Source: Amblyornis subalaris (lineage: Eukaryota; Chordata; Aves; Passeriformes; Ptilonorhynchidae). Taken from it: a stretch of DNA of 64,000 nucleotides. Positions 51,838 through 64,000 of the stretch are shown in pieces. Position 1 is the stretch's first letter. Each line of letters starts with the position of its first letter. Below the pieces are notes generated by a model. That model did no database searches, had not been told where the DNA came from, and saw only the letters and a program-made list of their open reading frames with translations. Both the position numbers and the translations under genes were made by a program. The DNA lies in contig JACAXG010000076.1 in assembly GCA_018881555.1 (NCBI GenBank), forward strand, positions 1,560,003-1,624,002, in the 5' to 3' direction.

Positions 51838-53616
51838 TGAAGTTGCTGGAAACAACTCTTTTTATATAAAAATGGTTAAAAAATAAAAAAGCAAAAGGGA
51901 GCAAGTTGATGATGATGTATTAGCATTTTAGGGTCTCAATTCAGAGATGAAAACTGAAAAACCCCTGACTGGTAACAGTTGACGCTGGTGTCAAACAGAA
52001 AACCACTTGCTACAGAAGATGTAGTGGTGTATCAAGCCCAAAGGTCTGCATCAAAATATTAACAGCAAATATAAACTGTATTTGATTTTAATACTGAACC
52101 ATCAAATTCACTAAGTAACTGCATGTGTANGTTATCCATACCTCAGGATATTTCTGGATATGATTCATAGGCTGATAAAGAGCTGTTCAATAGTGTCAAC
52201 TTTGCTCCTGTGGGCAGGAACCTGCACCTGGGAAATGAATTGAGGAACTGTTCCAGGGGCTGGCCCTGGAAACACAAAACCCTTCCATGACATTTGCAGG
52301 ACAATTGATGAGCAATCAGAATGTCCTTCCTGTTCAGGGGGCAGGTTTCCATCTGCTCTTATCTTCAAGGTGCAAACTCAGGGTTGGATCTGCAGCTCAC
52401 ACACAATTCAGTCCCTTTTTGAGCCTGGCAGGCCCAGCAGTGCTGAGCCTGGAGCAGCAGGCTGCTCTGCTCCTTCACACAGGATTTTATATGCGTTAAG
52501 GTGCATTATAATGAACTTCTCCTGGATATTCCTTTCCTAAACTTAACTGCTGTCAGTCTGACAAGCACTGTCCACTTCAAGGACTGCTAATAAACATCTT
52601 GCTGACTCTTATTTGATCTGCTTCTTCATGGACTGTGTTTGGCAGCTTAATCCATCTGTATTTCTTTCCATCAGAATTGCTTTGACTGTGAATTTCCATA
52701 TTTTTCTGTCATCACCCTTTAAAAATCCTAAGCTTTCCACTCTCCTGCTGTTTTCTTAAATTCTCAACTTTGTTATATCTTTTTTCTATATATTTCTGTA
52801 ATACACTGCTATTTGTAATGCAGTACTTAGTCGCCTTTGCTGCCTTCCTTTGCAGTAGGAGAGAACCATTTTCTGACGTGCGAAATACACAGTGTACTTA
52901 AGACTCCTAAATCCTGGGTTCTGCAGCCACTTGGAATCAGAGATAAGACCCTAAGGTGCAAGATTGCCTGGGAACCCCTCTCATTGATGTAGAACTTGAG
53001 CAAAATAGCCCCACGTATTGAAGGGTCACAGAGTAGGCTCTGAAGTGCCTGATGTACATTTGAGAGAGCAACCAATTCTGTCCGTACGTCTTAGCCTAAT
53101 ATCAGGCTATTATCTGATGAGTAATTTGGGTAACATCGGCTTCATCAATGTTGCAACAAGCACCGTTTTGCTAAGGTAGAACTAGAAACTCCTTTCTTTT
53201 GCATAATACTTGTAGGTTTCCTTTTAAAAGCCTCCTCACAGGAGCTTGGTCTAAAGTGCCTTTTCTGTGAGGTTGGAGGTCTGTGTTATGGCTACTGAGC
53301 TTTTTATTTCTGCATGTACCCAACAGCCAAACATTTAAACCTGGTTCCATATGCTTTGTGCAGCTGCCAGTATCGTTACCAATTCTGTAGGACCTTTTCA
53401 GCGAAGCAGAAATGTTATTTTGCAGTTTGAGTTTCTCGTTCATGGAAAAGAGTTCTGAAAAAGTTCCTTTCAATTAGTACATCTATAAATAGGAGACTAG
53501 GGAAAGTCTGTGCCTATACACTACCCACCTTAACGCTAGTTTTAGCTAACCAGATGATCGTGTGTATTTTGGGTGATGGTGTCTGGCACTTGAAGGATTA
53601 AAAGCCAGAGATTTAC

Positions 53617-53622
53617 AATAAA
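53617..53622 (+). terminator. Poly(A) signal AATAAA, candidate distal site
   Basis: The hexamer sits in TTTACAATAAAGAACTGACC and is followed by a U-rich stretch (TGTTTAATGTTTTCTGT). It would end a 3'UTR of about 6.3 kb. Confidence 0.35.
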
Positions 53623-56600
53623 GAACTGACCTGTTTAATGTTTTCTGTACTGGAAGTGAATGGCATTACCACTGACTTTGGAATAACATCCGTGAGCTTT
53701 GGGAGTCTGCATCAGCCCTATTTTGCCAGCCATAGGAGATTCCTCCAGCCATGTTGTACCTAGAGAAGGTTTTAGAGTTACCAGGCTGGTTTGGAAGGCT
53801 TGGCTAGCTCAAAGCATAGTATGTGGTGCTTCCTGCCATCGTGTTCTCTGTCTGCCAGTGCTTGCTGTCTTCCTTAAGCACACATTCAGGAGTTGGAACA
53901 TGGTGACCTTATTCCTGGGCGTTAGGCCAGTTGGATGGAGGGAGGCCAGCCTATGCTCCTGAAGGGAATGTGTAACACGAGGCCTCCGTTGCCCAAGCAA
54001 TTTCTGTTGGACACAGTGCACAATCCAACCCTCACAAAGGCAATTTAGTGCCTGGGTAGGTGGTTCCTAATCTGTCTAATTTGCTGTCGTGTAGCCAGTG
54101 TGAGCTAATTAGATGATTCAGCAATTGTCGTGGCTGCCCACTTAATGTGCTGTAAATGCTGCTGCCATGACTTTTACTGCTGTTAAATACCTTTGCTTCT
54201 TTGAATTCTGTCCTCCTGCCCTGCCTCTTCTGATCACTTTCTACTATCCCAGTAAATAACTGATTCTCTGAAATTATGGAATTGTTACATAGAAGTGTCT
54301 AGATTCTTAAAAACTTTTAATCAGACTGTGAAGCACTTCAGAGAAACTAGTTTTCTTACAAATATTTCAACTTATTCAAGTGCCAGAGGACTATTTCTAC
54401 TCATTAACAAAGATCTGAAAACTGTTCCAGTATCTCTGATCTCTGGAGACAAGGATTCTTTCTTTGAGAACACTTGCCTTCTGGTAGGAAAAAAAGATTT
54501 AAAGTGTGTCTTAATAAAAGACTGTGCCCTCAAGCCCCTGAAAGAACTTAATTGGGGAAAAGTACACAAATCTAAAATTATTTGAGGCTTTTTGCTTTCA
54601 TTGAGCTATTGAGAATAATTACCTTGACAACAAGTTCCTCAGATTATTAGGAAGTAGAAAATGCAGGAGCAGAAACATGAAGATTTGTCAAGTAGTCTAG
54701 GAAAAAAAAAATCTCCTGTTTGTTGGCTGTTCAGCTATGGGACATCATTCTCTTGTCACTTCTTAATCTCCAAGACAGCAATAAATACGAGCAGCTTTAA
54801 CATACCATCTCTGATCCAGTCCCAGCAATGTCCCTTGGAGTGTAAACCTGGCAGTCCCTGTCTTTTCTGTCACCAATTCCCTGAAATAAAGCATCCCTTG
54901 TTTCATTTGTAATTCTGCAACTGTACTTCTGAGCCAGTCTAGAGGTGGGATTCCTGAACAAGTCTCCAGATCTGTATAAAATGACAAGACAGTATTTCAG
55001 TCTTTACTCAGATGAAATCGCAACTTTCCTTCTGCCTCTTGTGCTTGGTATGCCAAGATACACTCGGTATTAGAACTTCTTGCCTTTAGCTAAATTCTCT
55101 CTAAGACAATTGCCTGCTACTTAATCAAGGGAAAACTCTGTCCCAGCTTCACTGAGTTCCAAGTCACAAAGCGGCTTACAAAAACAGCTCCCATTTCCGG
55201 TGGCTCTGGGAAACAGCACAAGAACTCTGCTGCTGTGGATTCCTTTGGATACATGATGAGATGTGTAAACATGAAGTTCGGATTGTTGTTCTCAGTCATG
55301 AAGCTGACTAAGAACCTCCCCTCTCTGGCCTCAAAAGATTGAAAATTAACTCTGTGCTGGGCACACTGAGGAGCTCTGTTAGGAGTGGCTGTTCTGTCTC
55401 AAAAAACAGTAACTCAGCTCAAATGCTCAGCACACAGACCCTCTTGAGCTTCCTGCTCAATAATCTAGTGAAAAATGAGATACTTTATTGACTTGTTTAA
55501 AGCAAAGCAAAGAGACAGTGTAGCTGAATCCGCTGTCTATAGTACAGGAGACAGCTTGTCTAACGGCTCGTTGGTTTCATTCCACTGGAAGTGGAAATTC
55601 TGCTAAAGTCGTTTTAGAGCAATTCACTGGAGAAACCCAGCACTGAAGTCCTATGGACCACGGCAGCAGTTTCACATGCACTTCCTTTTGAACATAAACC
55701 ATTTAAACTAGTGATTAAGTATTTGGCATTAAGAGAATTGTCACCACTAAACTGTTTTATTACTTAACCCCAGAGTTATGCCTCCTTAGCTTTATTTGTG
55801 CCATCTAAATCCATATTTATGTCCAGATATTCCAGTGCTTCCTTTTTCTGCTCAAATAAATGGGACTGATTCATTTGTTCATTTGTAACTGATACGTGAG
55901 ATAATACAAAAGCACAAGTAGGCCATATCTGCTTGTTCCACTGTCTACTTCTCTGGGGTCTCCTAGGAGAAAGGGGGCTCTTCCTGCCAGACCTGTCTGA
56001 TGCTGAGCGGGCAAGGCAGTGCTTTACTGTGAATGGTGTGAGTTAGGCAAGAGAAAAGTCCATAATACAATAAGATTTCAATTCAGTAAAGCGGGCTTTT
56101 TTCCCCAGTTTGTGACTGCATGAAACATTCAGACCACATGTTTACCTTGATGTTTAAGAGGAGCTGAATGTCCAAAAAGGGTGTGTGGAGATGTGCAGCT
56201 CTAAAGCATATCTCTTATTTTGGATGTTGTTTTATCTTGTATTTGGTGCCTTAACTCTGTACAATTTAAGGTCATATATACTGTACCACAAGTAGCTTAG
56301 TAATTAAGCGTACTTGAACCCATCAAGCCTAGTCTATAGAAAGTCTTGTACAGACTGAAGCCTTCTCAGGGGGAGAGTACTCTTCCATGTTTAATTAATA
56401 ATCCACCGATAAGTGAGAGTTTTAAGAATGTAAAAAGCATATAAAAATTTTAACCGCAGACTGAGACTGAATTTATCTGATTTCTAACTTCAAAGGTTTG
56501 GGGCAGTAACATAATTAAAGCTGCAGTCTCTTCTATGCTGTGTAAGTAAACAACTTCAAAATGTTTTCTCACCAGTCAGAAGTGCATGTTTATGAAAACC

Positions 56601-59600
56601 ACTGGACTGTTATCTCTAGTAGAACAAATAACAATTTTAAAAGGCATTAATTGAATGCAACTGGCTATCCTTCATTCGTTAGTACATGAGAGTTGAAATG
56701 AGTAAGAGTTGCAGTTAATTTTTAATTAATTAAACTTAAGCCTCATTCATACCTCTTACGAAGATCTAGAAGCTCCAGCTGCCTTATGCTTTGCAGTTCA
56801 CAAGGTGTAGTGCAGCATCTGCTTGAACACAGGATTTCTGAATGCATCTGCTCCTGGCAGAATGGACTGAGGCAAGAGAGAGAAAACACAAGAATGAAGC
56901 AGAATGTCCTTCACCAGTCTTAGACATAGAGCATCATAGATAGGAAGTTGGAGGGAAAGCTGCACTGCATTTTCCAAGTCCATTAAGAGAGTCTGTGGTA
57001 AAACCAGGAGGTTTATGTCTGCTGTGGAAAACCAGCAGCCTTAGGGTACTACAAGCAGGGGAGATGGTATTGCTTTTTCAATAGTTAGTGAGAAATTAGG
57101 TAAGAGGCTAAAGCTATCCATATAGCAGGCTAAAAGCTGCTAATGATCTTGCTACAGGAGATTCATTTCTTTTTTCTGTTCAGTAAACAAGTCCAGGATT
57201 GCAGGTTTTCCAGAGGAGGAACATGAGAAATCCAATGGACAAATTCTATTTCTTGATGCAGCTCCACCCAAACCAGGGACACAGTTCCAGGCAGTATATA
57301 GAGCATGCAAATGAACTTTGGGAGGGAAAGGAATAATAGTAATTTCCTCAGAAGGAATACTAGTTAGTTATTTCTGCAATGCCCACAGTATTCTAGACAA
57401 GCTGCCTTTGCACAGAGGGGCGTGGCAACAAGGGAAAGCAGACACTGCTCCCACAACGACCTGTGTAATGTACACATTTCAGGTCACCAANATGGGTTTA
57501 ACTGCTTATGACAAAGTAGGTTCATCTTACCAGCAAAGTGTATTTTGACATTCTATCCACTTCTATTTTTTAAGCTAAAGGGGAGTTAATCATAGCACTC
57601 ATCTGTTTCGAAGGGAGTAGAGCAGAAGGTAAGTTTTAACTTCATACTTCAAAGCTGCTATGAATAGATTAACAGTGTTCCATGGAAACAACCTGATGTA
57701 CTTCTTTATTTTCTTTAAGCTTCATTTCTGTGTTCTTGTAAAAGCACAAGCTTGTGTAAGCGTAATCAATACAAAGTTACTCAGGGTACTGCATCATCTC
57801 AGCAGTGGACACTAACTGCATCTTAAGTCAACAGGCACCCATAAATCAAGCTTAATTAAGAGGAACAGAACATCTTGGCAAGTTTTGCTTTACTACTGGC
57901 ACTGCTACAATTTAATGATCTATGCATACCAAAATGTGTGTATTGCTGCACTCCCACCAGAACGTGAGTTCTGTAAGGGCGTTCTGTAAACTAACGAAGT
58001 CAGTGTAGGAGAGACAGTATTTATTCTTCTTCCATTATTTCCACAAAGAACTGTTTCTAAGCAGATGGAAAGTGATTCTGCTCAAAGGAGAATAATGGTG
58101 GGCTAGAAAACAGCATTCAGAGCAGTACAGCTTTTGAAAAGTTTGTGGTCCTATGAATTTAATTATGAAAATTCTGATTTGCTGTACAGATTCTTTCCTG
58201 TGTTTTCAAATTCATATCACTGCTTCCCTGCTAAAATAACAGAATAAAGACAAGCGTAGTTTTCTAATAACATCTACTGTGTGGAAATCCACATACACTG
58301 GAAGAAAAGGGAGGCTGTACTGCAGAGAGCACATTCAACTACAGAGCCATTCTCTGGGCAATGCTGCATAATTTAGGAGTGGGTAAACATGCCTTCAGGG
58401 ACAACATGACACAGAGCAGATGGTTAAAAAAAATCACAGAAAAAAGCCTCCAAGCTTTGTCCAGTCATACATTTATTCCTCCCTGCAAAAGGGACAGGTA
58501 CATTCATACACGCATAATGAGTTATCTGTCAGGCATCACAGAGGTCCTTAAGGACAAATGTTTTGGAGCCAGTCTCCTTTTGAACAGAAAAAGGAGGAAG
58601 TTGATTCTGTCTTCCAGTTCCAAGGTGCAGTGTCTTATTTCTCATCCTAACCTAAGTCAATATTTATTGATCCAACTGACTAAGCTTTTTAGGCCGACCA
58701 GCTCTCTACGAAGCAATTCTGTTCTCTTGAGCCTCTGCAGGGGCCAGTAACTGGTGCTTAACTACTGCTTCCGCTCCGGAATGTCACCGTCCTCCAGCTG
58801 CCCCAGAGTCAAGCTGGGACACTTGCACTTCTCAGAGAGCAACACTGCTGGGGGTGGGGGCTCTCAAAAGCACTGAAGTACTACAGCAGAGCAAGTCCCA
58901 GTGGGCTGTATGCTTTTTAAAGTCCCATCTAGGTCTTAGAGATAAAGTTGAGCATGAAACCTGTACTGCCAAACGTACCAGCCCCTTGCTGAGGACATCG
59001 ATGGGAAGCAGTCTGAGAAGTGGAGATTTTGAGGAAAGGCTGGTGTTTTCCAAGTCCAACTCGTAGGCTTTTTTTAATACAGTTGAGTTTTCACCCACCA
59101 AAAAGCACCATCAAATCAATTAAAATTGCTGCTAATTTGGGATAAAATATCACCTTTGTGTAACCCAAATCATCACCAACCATCCATCCATCTGAAGAAT
59201 TCCTAAGCAAAGACTCCTCAGGAGGCAGAGCCCTTCTGACAGGAAATCTGGCAGTGCAGTATGATGTGACCTTTCTGATGACAATTACTTCTCCAAGACA
59301 AGGAAAAGACCAAGGTAGTGCTTTGGGGCAGTGTTTCATGCTCAGCAAGTTAGTAGAGGGAAGGAATGCAATTCTATAAATCACTTGTACTGTATTTGTT
59401 TTTAGACTTGAATGAATTTCACTTTTCCTTTGTGAGTCAGCGTATTAAATGTTAAAGAAAAGGTCTATTTTTCTAAATCTCTTTCACCAATAGAGGTCTG
59501 ACCTGCAGCCAAGAGATGGATTTATTTATCCACAGAGGATGGAGTGTTTATTTTTACACTAAGATTGGATATGGCATTGAATAAAAAAAAGTATGACCTC

Positions 59601-60247
59601 TAAACTATCTAAACCTTAAATACTATGAATGAATTCCACAAATGAGTAATATGGTGGACAATTACATCTTTCTTCCCAATAAATCTCTTTCAAAAGAAGT
59701 TACCCAGAACGAAACTTCCAAATGAAGTACAAGAGATCCTTATGGTCTAATTACAGACTACTTTCAAAATACTTCCGTTTTCTCCCAATTTGTAATCAGT
59801 AGAGAACAATGATGACTGAACTATTCCCAACTATAAATAAAGCAATTTCAAATAAAGTAATTTGGCAACAACCATAGCTATTTTTAGCACTAAAAATGTA
59901 ATCTAAACATTCAAATTTTCTTAATTTGGTAGCAGTTGAGTGGGAAGAAAAATAACTGCGCAATGAATTTTAAATTGAGCTGTATCTACTCACTAGCCAA
60001 AAAAGCCTGCAAATGTAAAGGGAACGCTCTCTGTACATTCAGTTGCTTCCTCCCGTGCTGCTGTACCCCGTACACTTGGCTTCATTTGGCTTCTGTGCTG
60101 TGGTTTGTACGCCAGCCACTGTTACTGACTGTACACAACACGATCTGCACTGTAATCTCGGGTCATTTGCCACTGATTGTAACCCAATGCTACAGACTTC
60201 TCTGTATATAAAACCAGAACCATGTCCCATTTGCTTCCAATAGCTCC

Positions 60248-60253
60248 AATAAA
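60248..60253 (+). terminator. Poly(A) signal AATAAA, candidate most distal site
   Basis: The hexamer closes a stretch (about 59990-60260) that has more CpG and TGTAC-type motifs than its AT-rich flanks. It is preceded 45 bases upstream by TGTATATA. This looks like the end of a + strand transcript. The STRBP distal 3'UTR is the most economical owner. Confidence 0.4.
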
Positions 60254-60260
60254 GACTTAT

Positions 60261-63200
60261 CTCTGTAAACAGGAGTTACGGCCTAATGATTGGGTTGGGG
60301 GGTTGGTTACAGTGAACAAACTGGCTTCAAGGGGTTTCTGAAGCCTGGGAAGGCAAACCACAGAGGTCCATTCTGCCTGAGTCAGGTAACAGGCTCAGCA
60401 GAAAGGGGACACAGGCTTCTGAAGGCTGCAGTGTTAGCAGAGGTGACTTGGAGATGTAAAAATAAAGCACATTTATGCTGGAACAAGCAGAATGCATTCC
60501 TTCACAGAGGTGAAAGTGGATAGAGCATACAGGACTGCAACTGTTTGAGGGCTGCTGCACACAAGTACCCCTGGGTTTGCCTTGGAAGCAGTACCAGAAT
60601 AGACCAGAGAAGGCTGTGATGAGATCAGCCAGGAAGGCAAGTTTCACTCCAAAAAGAAAACTGGACAATTCCTAGTATTTAGCTAATTAGAAAAAGTGGA
60701 TGTCTATTTTCTTAAAAGATAAATTATACATATAAAGAACAAGTAGTGTTCTCTCAAATTCCTCTCCACCCCTCTCATTTCACTGTTTTTTAAACATTAA
60801 ATTCCTGTGGTCCCAGTTTGTCCTCTGAGGTCCAAAGCAAATCCAGCAACGTCCAGAGCCACTGAGGCCAGGAGTTGGGGTTACCAAGACGATTGTGTGG
60901 CTGGTGTTGTTTGCTTGAGGTTACAACTCATGGTAAGATTTACTGGAATATACACATACGTCCAGTTGCCTGGAGTTACAGAACCCAGTTTTACTCTAAA
61001 GGGCAGTCATTTACCATACACTCTTACTTTTCTTAGAAGTGTTTTTCTGGTCTTGAAATGCTGAATTGAAGTCTGAGTGCAGAGGTCATTAATCAAATTC
61101 AGAGGAGATCAGACTTGAGAAGGGATTAAAAACTGTTATGAGCTGACTATAATTGAGATTGCTCTTAATGAAATGAGATGTATGAAATCCCACAACTTAG
61201 AATATATGATAACTGGACCAGGACTTGGTGTGAGACTTTTGTCCCCAACAGGTCAGGGTACAGCCAAAGCCCAGTCTGCTGGTGTACTGCAAACAAGTCA
61301 GTTATGCACAAANAGCTACTGAGGGACTACTGTAACAAAACCAACTAAACCACGCATCACTTAAAATTCAGAGCTGTATCAAATATTTAGCAAGTAAGAC
61401 CCACAAAGAACTGAAGAGAGTCACTTAAGAAAACATCATTAACACTTGACTGAAACTGAAGTCAGTCTTACCTACTGTATCAGCATAACACCTATCTATG
61501 CACATGCTTAATGTGAGCTGGCTCGCTAAGAGGTCATTCCAAAAGCTCCCTCGGGATTATCATCTCGGAGGTGCTGAGAAGGCCGACAGCTCTTCGGCAG
61601 CAGCCTGGCAACTGCTGGTCAGTGACAGCTCACGAAGTGAGCTGGGCTCACTCCAGGAGCTGGCNGGCATTCTGTGGCCTTGCAGGAATGGAAGAGGGGC
61701 AGATACAGGAGTGGGACATGGGAGAAGCCACACAATACTGGGCCTAGGTTGATAAAGGAGGCTGGCACATCTTCTGTCTTCACTGTGAAAATGCCTGGCA
61801 TCTCCTACTTAGTTTTACTTCTGTCCTGCTGTAGCTAATCTAAATTTGCCCAGGCAGTTACAGGGTGTCTTGCTTGGAATAACAGGGAAGCTATGATTTG
61901 TGGCCCTTGTCCTCTCCCCACCCCCTGCAAACCAACAAATACCCAAGTCCATCTGCTTTGTCTGGGCAACTTGCAGTGCCTCCAACTATGAATCTGCAGC
62001 AGAAAGCGCGTTCATTTCAGGTCCTCCCCAACACTGCTTGACTGCCCCCTCCCCTGCTGGCACGGCACTGAAGGGATCCATGCAGAAGAAACCATCTGCT
62101 TAACAAGCAAGATGTCCAGTTTATCTTGCTGCAAACAACGTCACCTTGGAAAAGTGTATTTGATTACAGAGAAAGCAGGAAAAAATATTGTTTGACTGAT
62201 GTCCAAGCAACTAACAAGGCAATTTGTAACTTCCATGTGCAAAGAACTGGTGCATCTATAAATCTGCCCAAAACAGCACCTCTCTTTCTGCAAGAAAAGT
62301 GTCACCTCACTTAATTGCTCACGACATAATGCTGACTTTGGCGGTTTGCTGCAGGATTGAGTTCCAGCAAGTCAGCTAGAAAGAGTTTTTCCCATTTGCT
62401 AAGATGTAAATTATCCTTCTCTTTTGTGACCCCAATCCTTGGTACAATCAACTGAAAGAAACTGGAGCTGCCACACTTTCAGGGTCCTGAATTCATCTTC
62501 ACTTTGGGCTATATGTTCCAGCACATTTATTTGTAAAGCTCTAAAAACCTTGTGTGTACTCTTGTTACAGTTACAACAGAAGGCCCTTTCTTGCTCCAGG
62601 CATGAACATGGGGCAAAATCCTAAAAAGGCCTTTACATCTCAAAAAAGGGTCACATACCCTGCAAAAATAACACTTCCCTCTTCCCCTTTGCTTAGGTGC
62701 TGGCACACACCAAAGGTGGGATTTCCTGCCTGCAATTAAAGGCAGGCTCAGCTCTCTGCTGATACTGATTCATTCAAAGGGACTTTTTTTTTATTAAATC
62801 TGGCTAACTTCAGATTACAGTAGAAGAGGGAAGGCTAAACCAGGGCAAGATGACAAACTACAGCTCAGTAAATCCAATTATGCTGCCCTGCAAAGTAGTA
62901 CCACACAAACTCCTATACTGCCAATACTGCAAGTCTTGAGGTAGCCATATAACTCCTGCATCCAGCACAAATCAAGTATGTGGACAGGGGTTTGAGCTGC
63001 TCAGGTCAGTTATCCTGGGTTTAATGATCAATGTGGTTTTGAGAAAGATGCTGTAACATGTAGAAGACAGTGTAACTTCTGTCTGTACATCAAACTATTC
63101 TCACTGAGATCAAAAGAATGACATCTTGAACAGAATTTAGAACTCTCCCGTTACAGTAATTACTGGCCTCCTCTCTCTGTGCTAACCATGGAAATGCACA

Positions 63201-64000
63201 GCATCTGTAACTTCTAAAGACATTCAGAGTTCAGGCTGTTCCTGTAATGCTGAGGCTGGGGGCACCCAGGAGCTCTAGTTTGCTGTTCATGTCCACGAGC
63301 AGCAGCCATGTCATCCATAATTCACAGCAGTCTGGCACAGGCTCCCACAGCCCCTCTGGCTGTGGGTTTGCATCGTACCACACAAAAAACCACCTCAGGG
63401 ACACGCAGTCATCATCATGCAGAAACTCCATCCCTTCTCCTCCGTGCTAGAAGCGATCTTGTTCCTCAAGTGATTCCCTGTGGTATTATGCAGCAGTCCT
63501 GCCATACCCTGGATAGGTGGAGAGCTCAAATATATATTGCTCTGCAAGCAACCAGCCTTCATCCTCCTCCTTTTTCCCACCCGTTCTCTCTGGCGCACCA
63601 GTATTAATTACCATCAAAGCACTTCTTTAAGGTAGCACAGCCTCCAGGACACAGAAGGTATTAAATCACTTCCCTGTTTCCCTGGCAGCCAAGACCTATG
63701 CCAAAACCACGGTGGTTTTGCTGTGGTGTTCTTAGAACTGATAAACCCCTTTTGCTTAAACTGTGACAGCTGCCAGTGGCACAGCACTGTCTCATCTCAG
63801 CGAGCCCTTTACTACCTTTTCTCAGGCACAGCAATTGAATAAAATCTGCACAGCATTTTTCTCTGTGTGGCATAAACTGACCAGCCAGATCAGAAAATCT
63901 CATCAGGAGTCATTCCAATGTCCCCACCCAAAGGACATTTACGAATGTGGCTCCAAGGTCCCCCTTTCCCCTGATCACACTGACAGCTCTGTGCACGAAC
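60261..64000. other. No recognised gene, presumed intergenic or neighbour's 3' region
   Basis: All open frames on both strands are short and lack recognisable domains. On the - strand, AATAAA occurs at 62790-62795 (seen as TTTATT on +), which could end a convergent gene such as RABGAP1, the mammalian neighbour. I looked on the - strand for the RABGAP1 C-terminal coding motif and did not find it. Confidence 0.4.

Larger units (their letters stand above)
47741..60260 (+). other. STRBP: Gene-free tract, possible extended STRBP 3'UTR
   Basis: There are no coding exons on either strand that I can support. Further AATAAA hexamers on + occur at several places, notably 53617-53622 and 60248-60253. 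Pumilio-type TGTATATA motifs occur at 50218-50225 and 60203-60210, with a CT run at 50552-50564 and a hairpin at 51807-51837. The composition of the first 5 kb is T-rich on +, as in many vertebrate 3'UTRs. Whether one long 3'UTR spans the whole tract, or part is intergenic or the 3'UTR of a convergent gene, cannot be decided from sequence alone. Confidence 0.4.

Noticed and set aside
58670..58735. A - strand open run after a CTGCAG acceptor-like site encoding a Leu/Arg/Lys-rich peptide before TGA
   Set aside because: It looks coiled-coil-like but has a poor pyrimidine tract, no connected exons and no recognised family.
58762..58847. Candidate last exon of a convergent gene on the - strand: a good acceptor-like tract, 28 codons and TAG
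   Set aside because: The encoded tail does not resemble the RABGAP1 C-terminus as I recall it (the WFSKTLNSIK-type motif), no matching upstream exon is visible, and a short open run of this size is expected by chance.
47365..60260. miR-600, which in mammals lies near the STRBP/RABGAP1 junction
   Set aside because: I did not find the mature sequence as I remember it on either strand, and I saw no hairpin of microRNA-precursor size.
63231..63431. A - strand open frame beginning with an acidic, Trp-rich stretch, considered as part of a neighbour gene
   Set aside because: Only 66 codons, no splice context, no recognisable motif.

Overview
The window is a vertebrate, almost certainly avian, chromosomal segment carrying one gene on the + strand: STRBP (spermatid perinuclear RNA-binding protein, a paralogue of ILF3/NF90). 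I could follow the whole coding sequence by eye. Seventeen coding exons between 22569 and 47364 join in frame through GT-AG junctions into 673 codons including the stop, a 672-residue protein. The order is an N-terminal DZF domain, a basic nuclear-localisation linker, two double-stranded-RNA-binding domains, an RG-rich segment and an aromatic C-terminal tail. An avian origin is inferred from two 3' ends of CR1 retroposons (about 9953 and 38672), compact introns, and protein differences from the mammalian STRBP that I remember. Scattered single n bases suggest a draft or consensus assembly.

Layout. Positions 1-120 are the CpG-dense edge of a promoter island and probably hold the end of a non-coding first exon. 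Positions 121-22395 are a long 5' intron with no gene I can support. Positions 22396-22571 are a 5'UTR exon whose last three bases are the start codon, preceded by two short upstream ORFs. The DZF domain is built by exons from 25350 to 36266. One exon (36972-37064) holds the nuclear-localisation linker. The dsRBDs are at 37909-40245 and 41042-42159. The RG/aromatic tail is at 42718-47364. Poly(A) signals follow at 47710 and 47913. A gene-free tract that may be a very long alternative 3'UTR then runs towards a poly(A) signal at 60248. Positions 60261-64000 show no recognisable gene. In mammals the 3' neighbour is the convergent gene RABGAP1, but I did not find its C-terminal exon here.

No mobile defence system, CRISPR array, tRNA, rRNA or bacterial-type operon is present. 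The most notable signals concern how this RNA-binding protein's own transcript may be processed. They are a 26-nt near-perfect hairpin enclosing two in-frame acceptor AGs of the dsRBD1 exon, overlapping palindromes in the next intron, a NAGNAG acceptor at the MKDPPD exon, a frame-neutral exon containing the nuclear-localisation linker, and a same-frame upstream ORF ending two codons before the start. All regulatory readings of these are inference.
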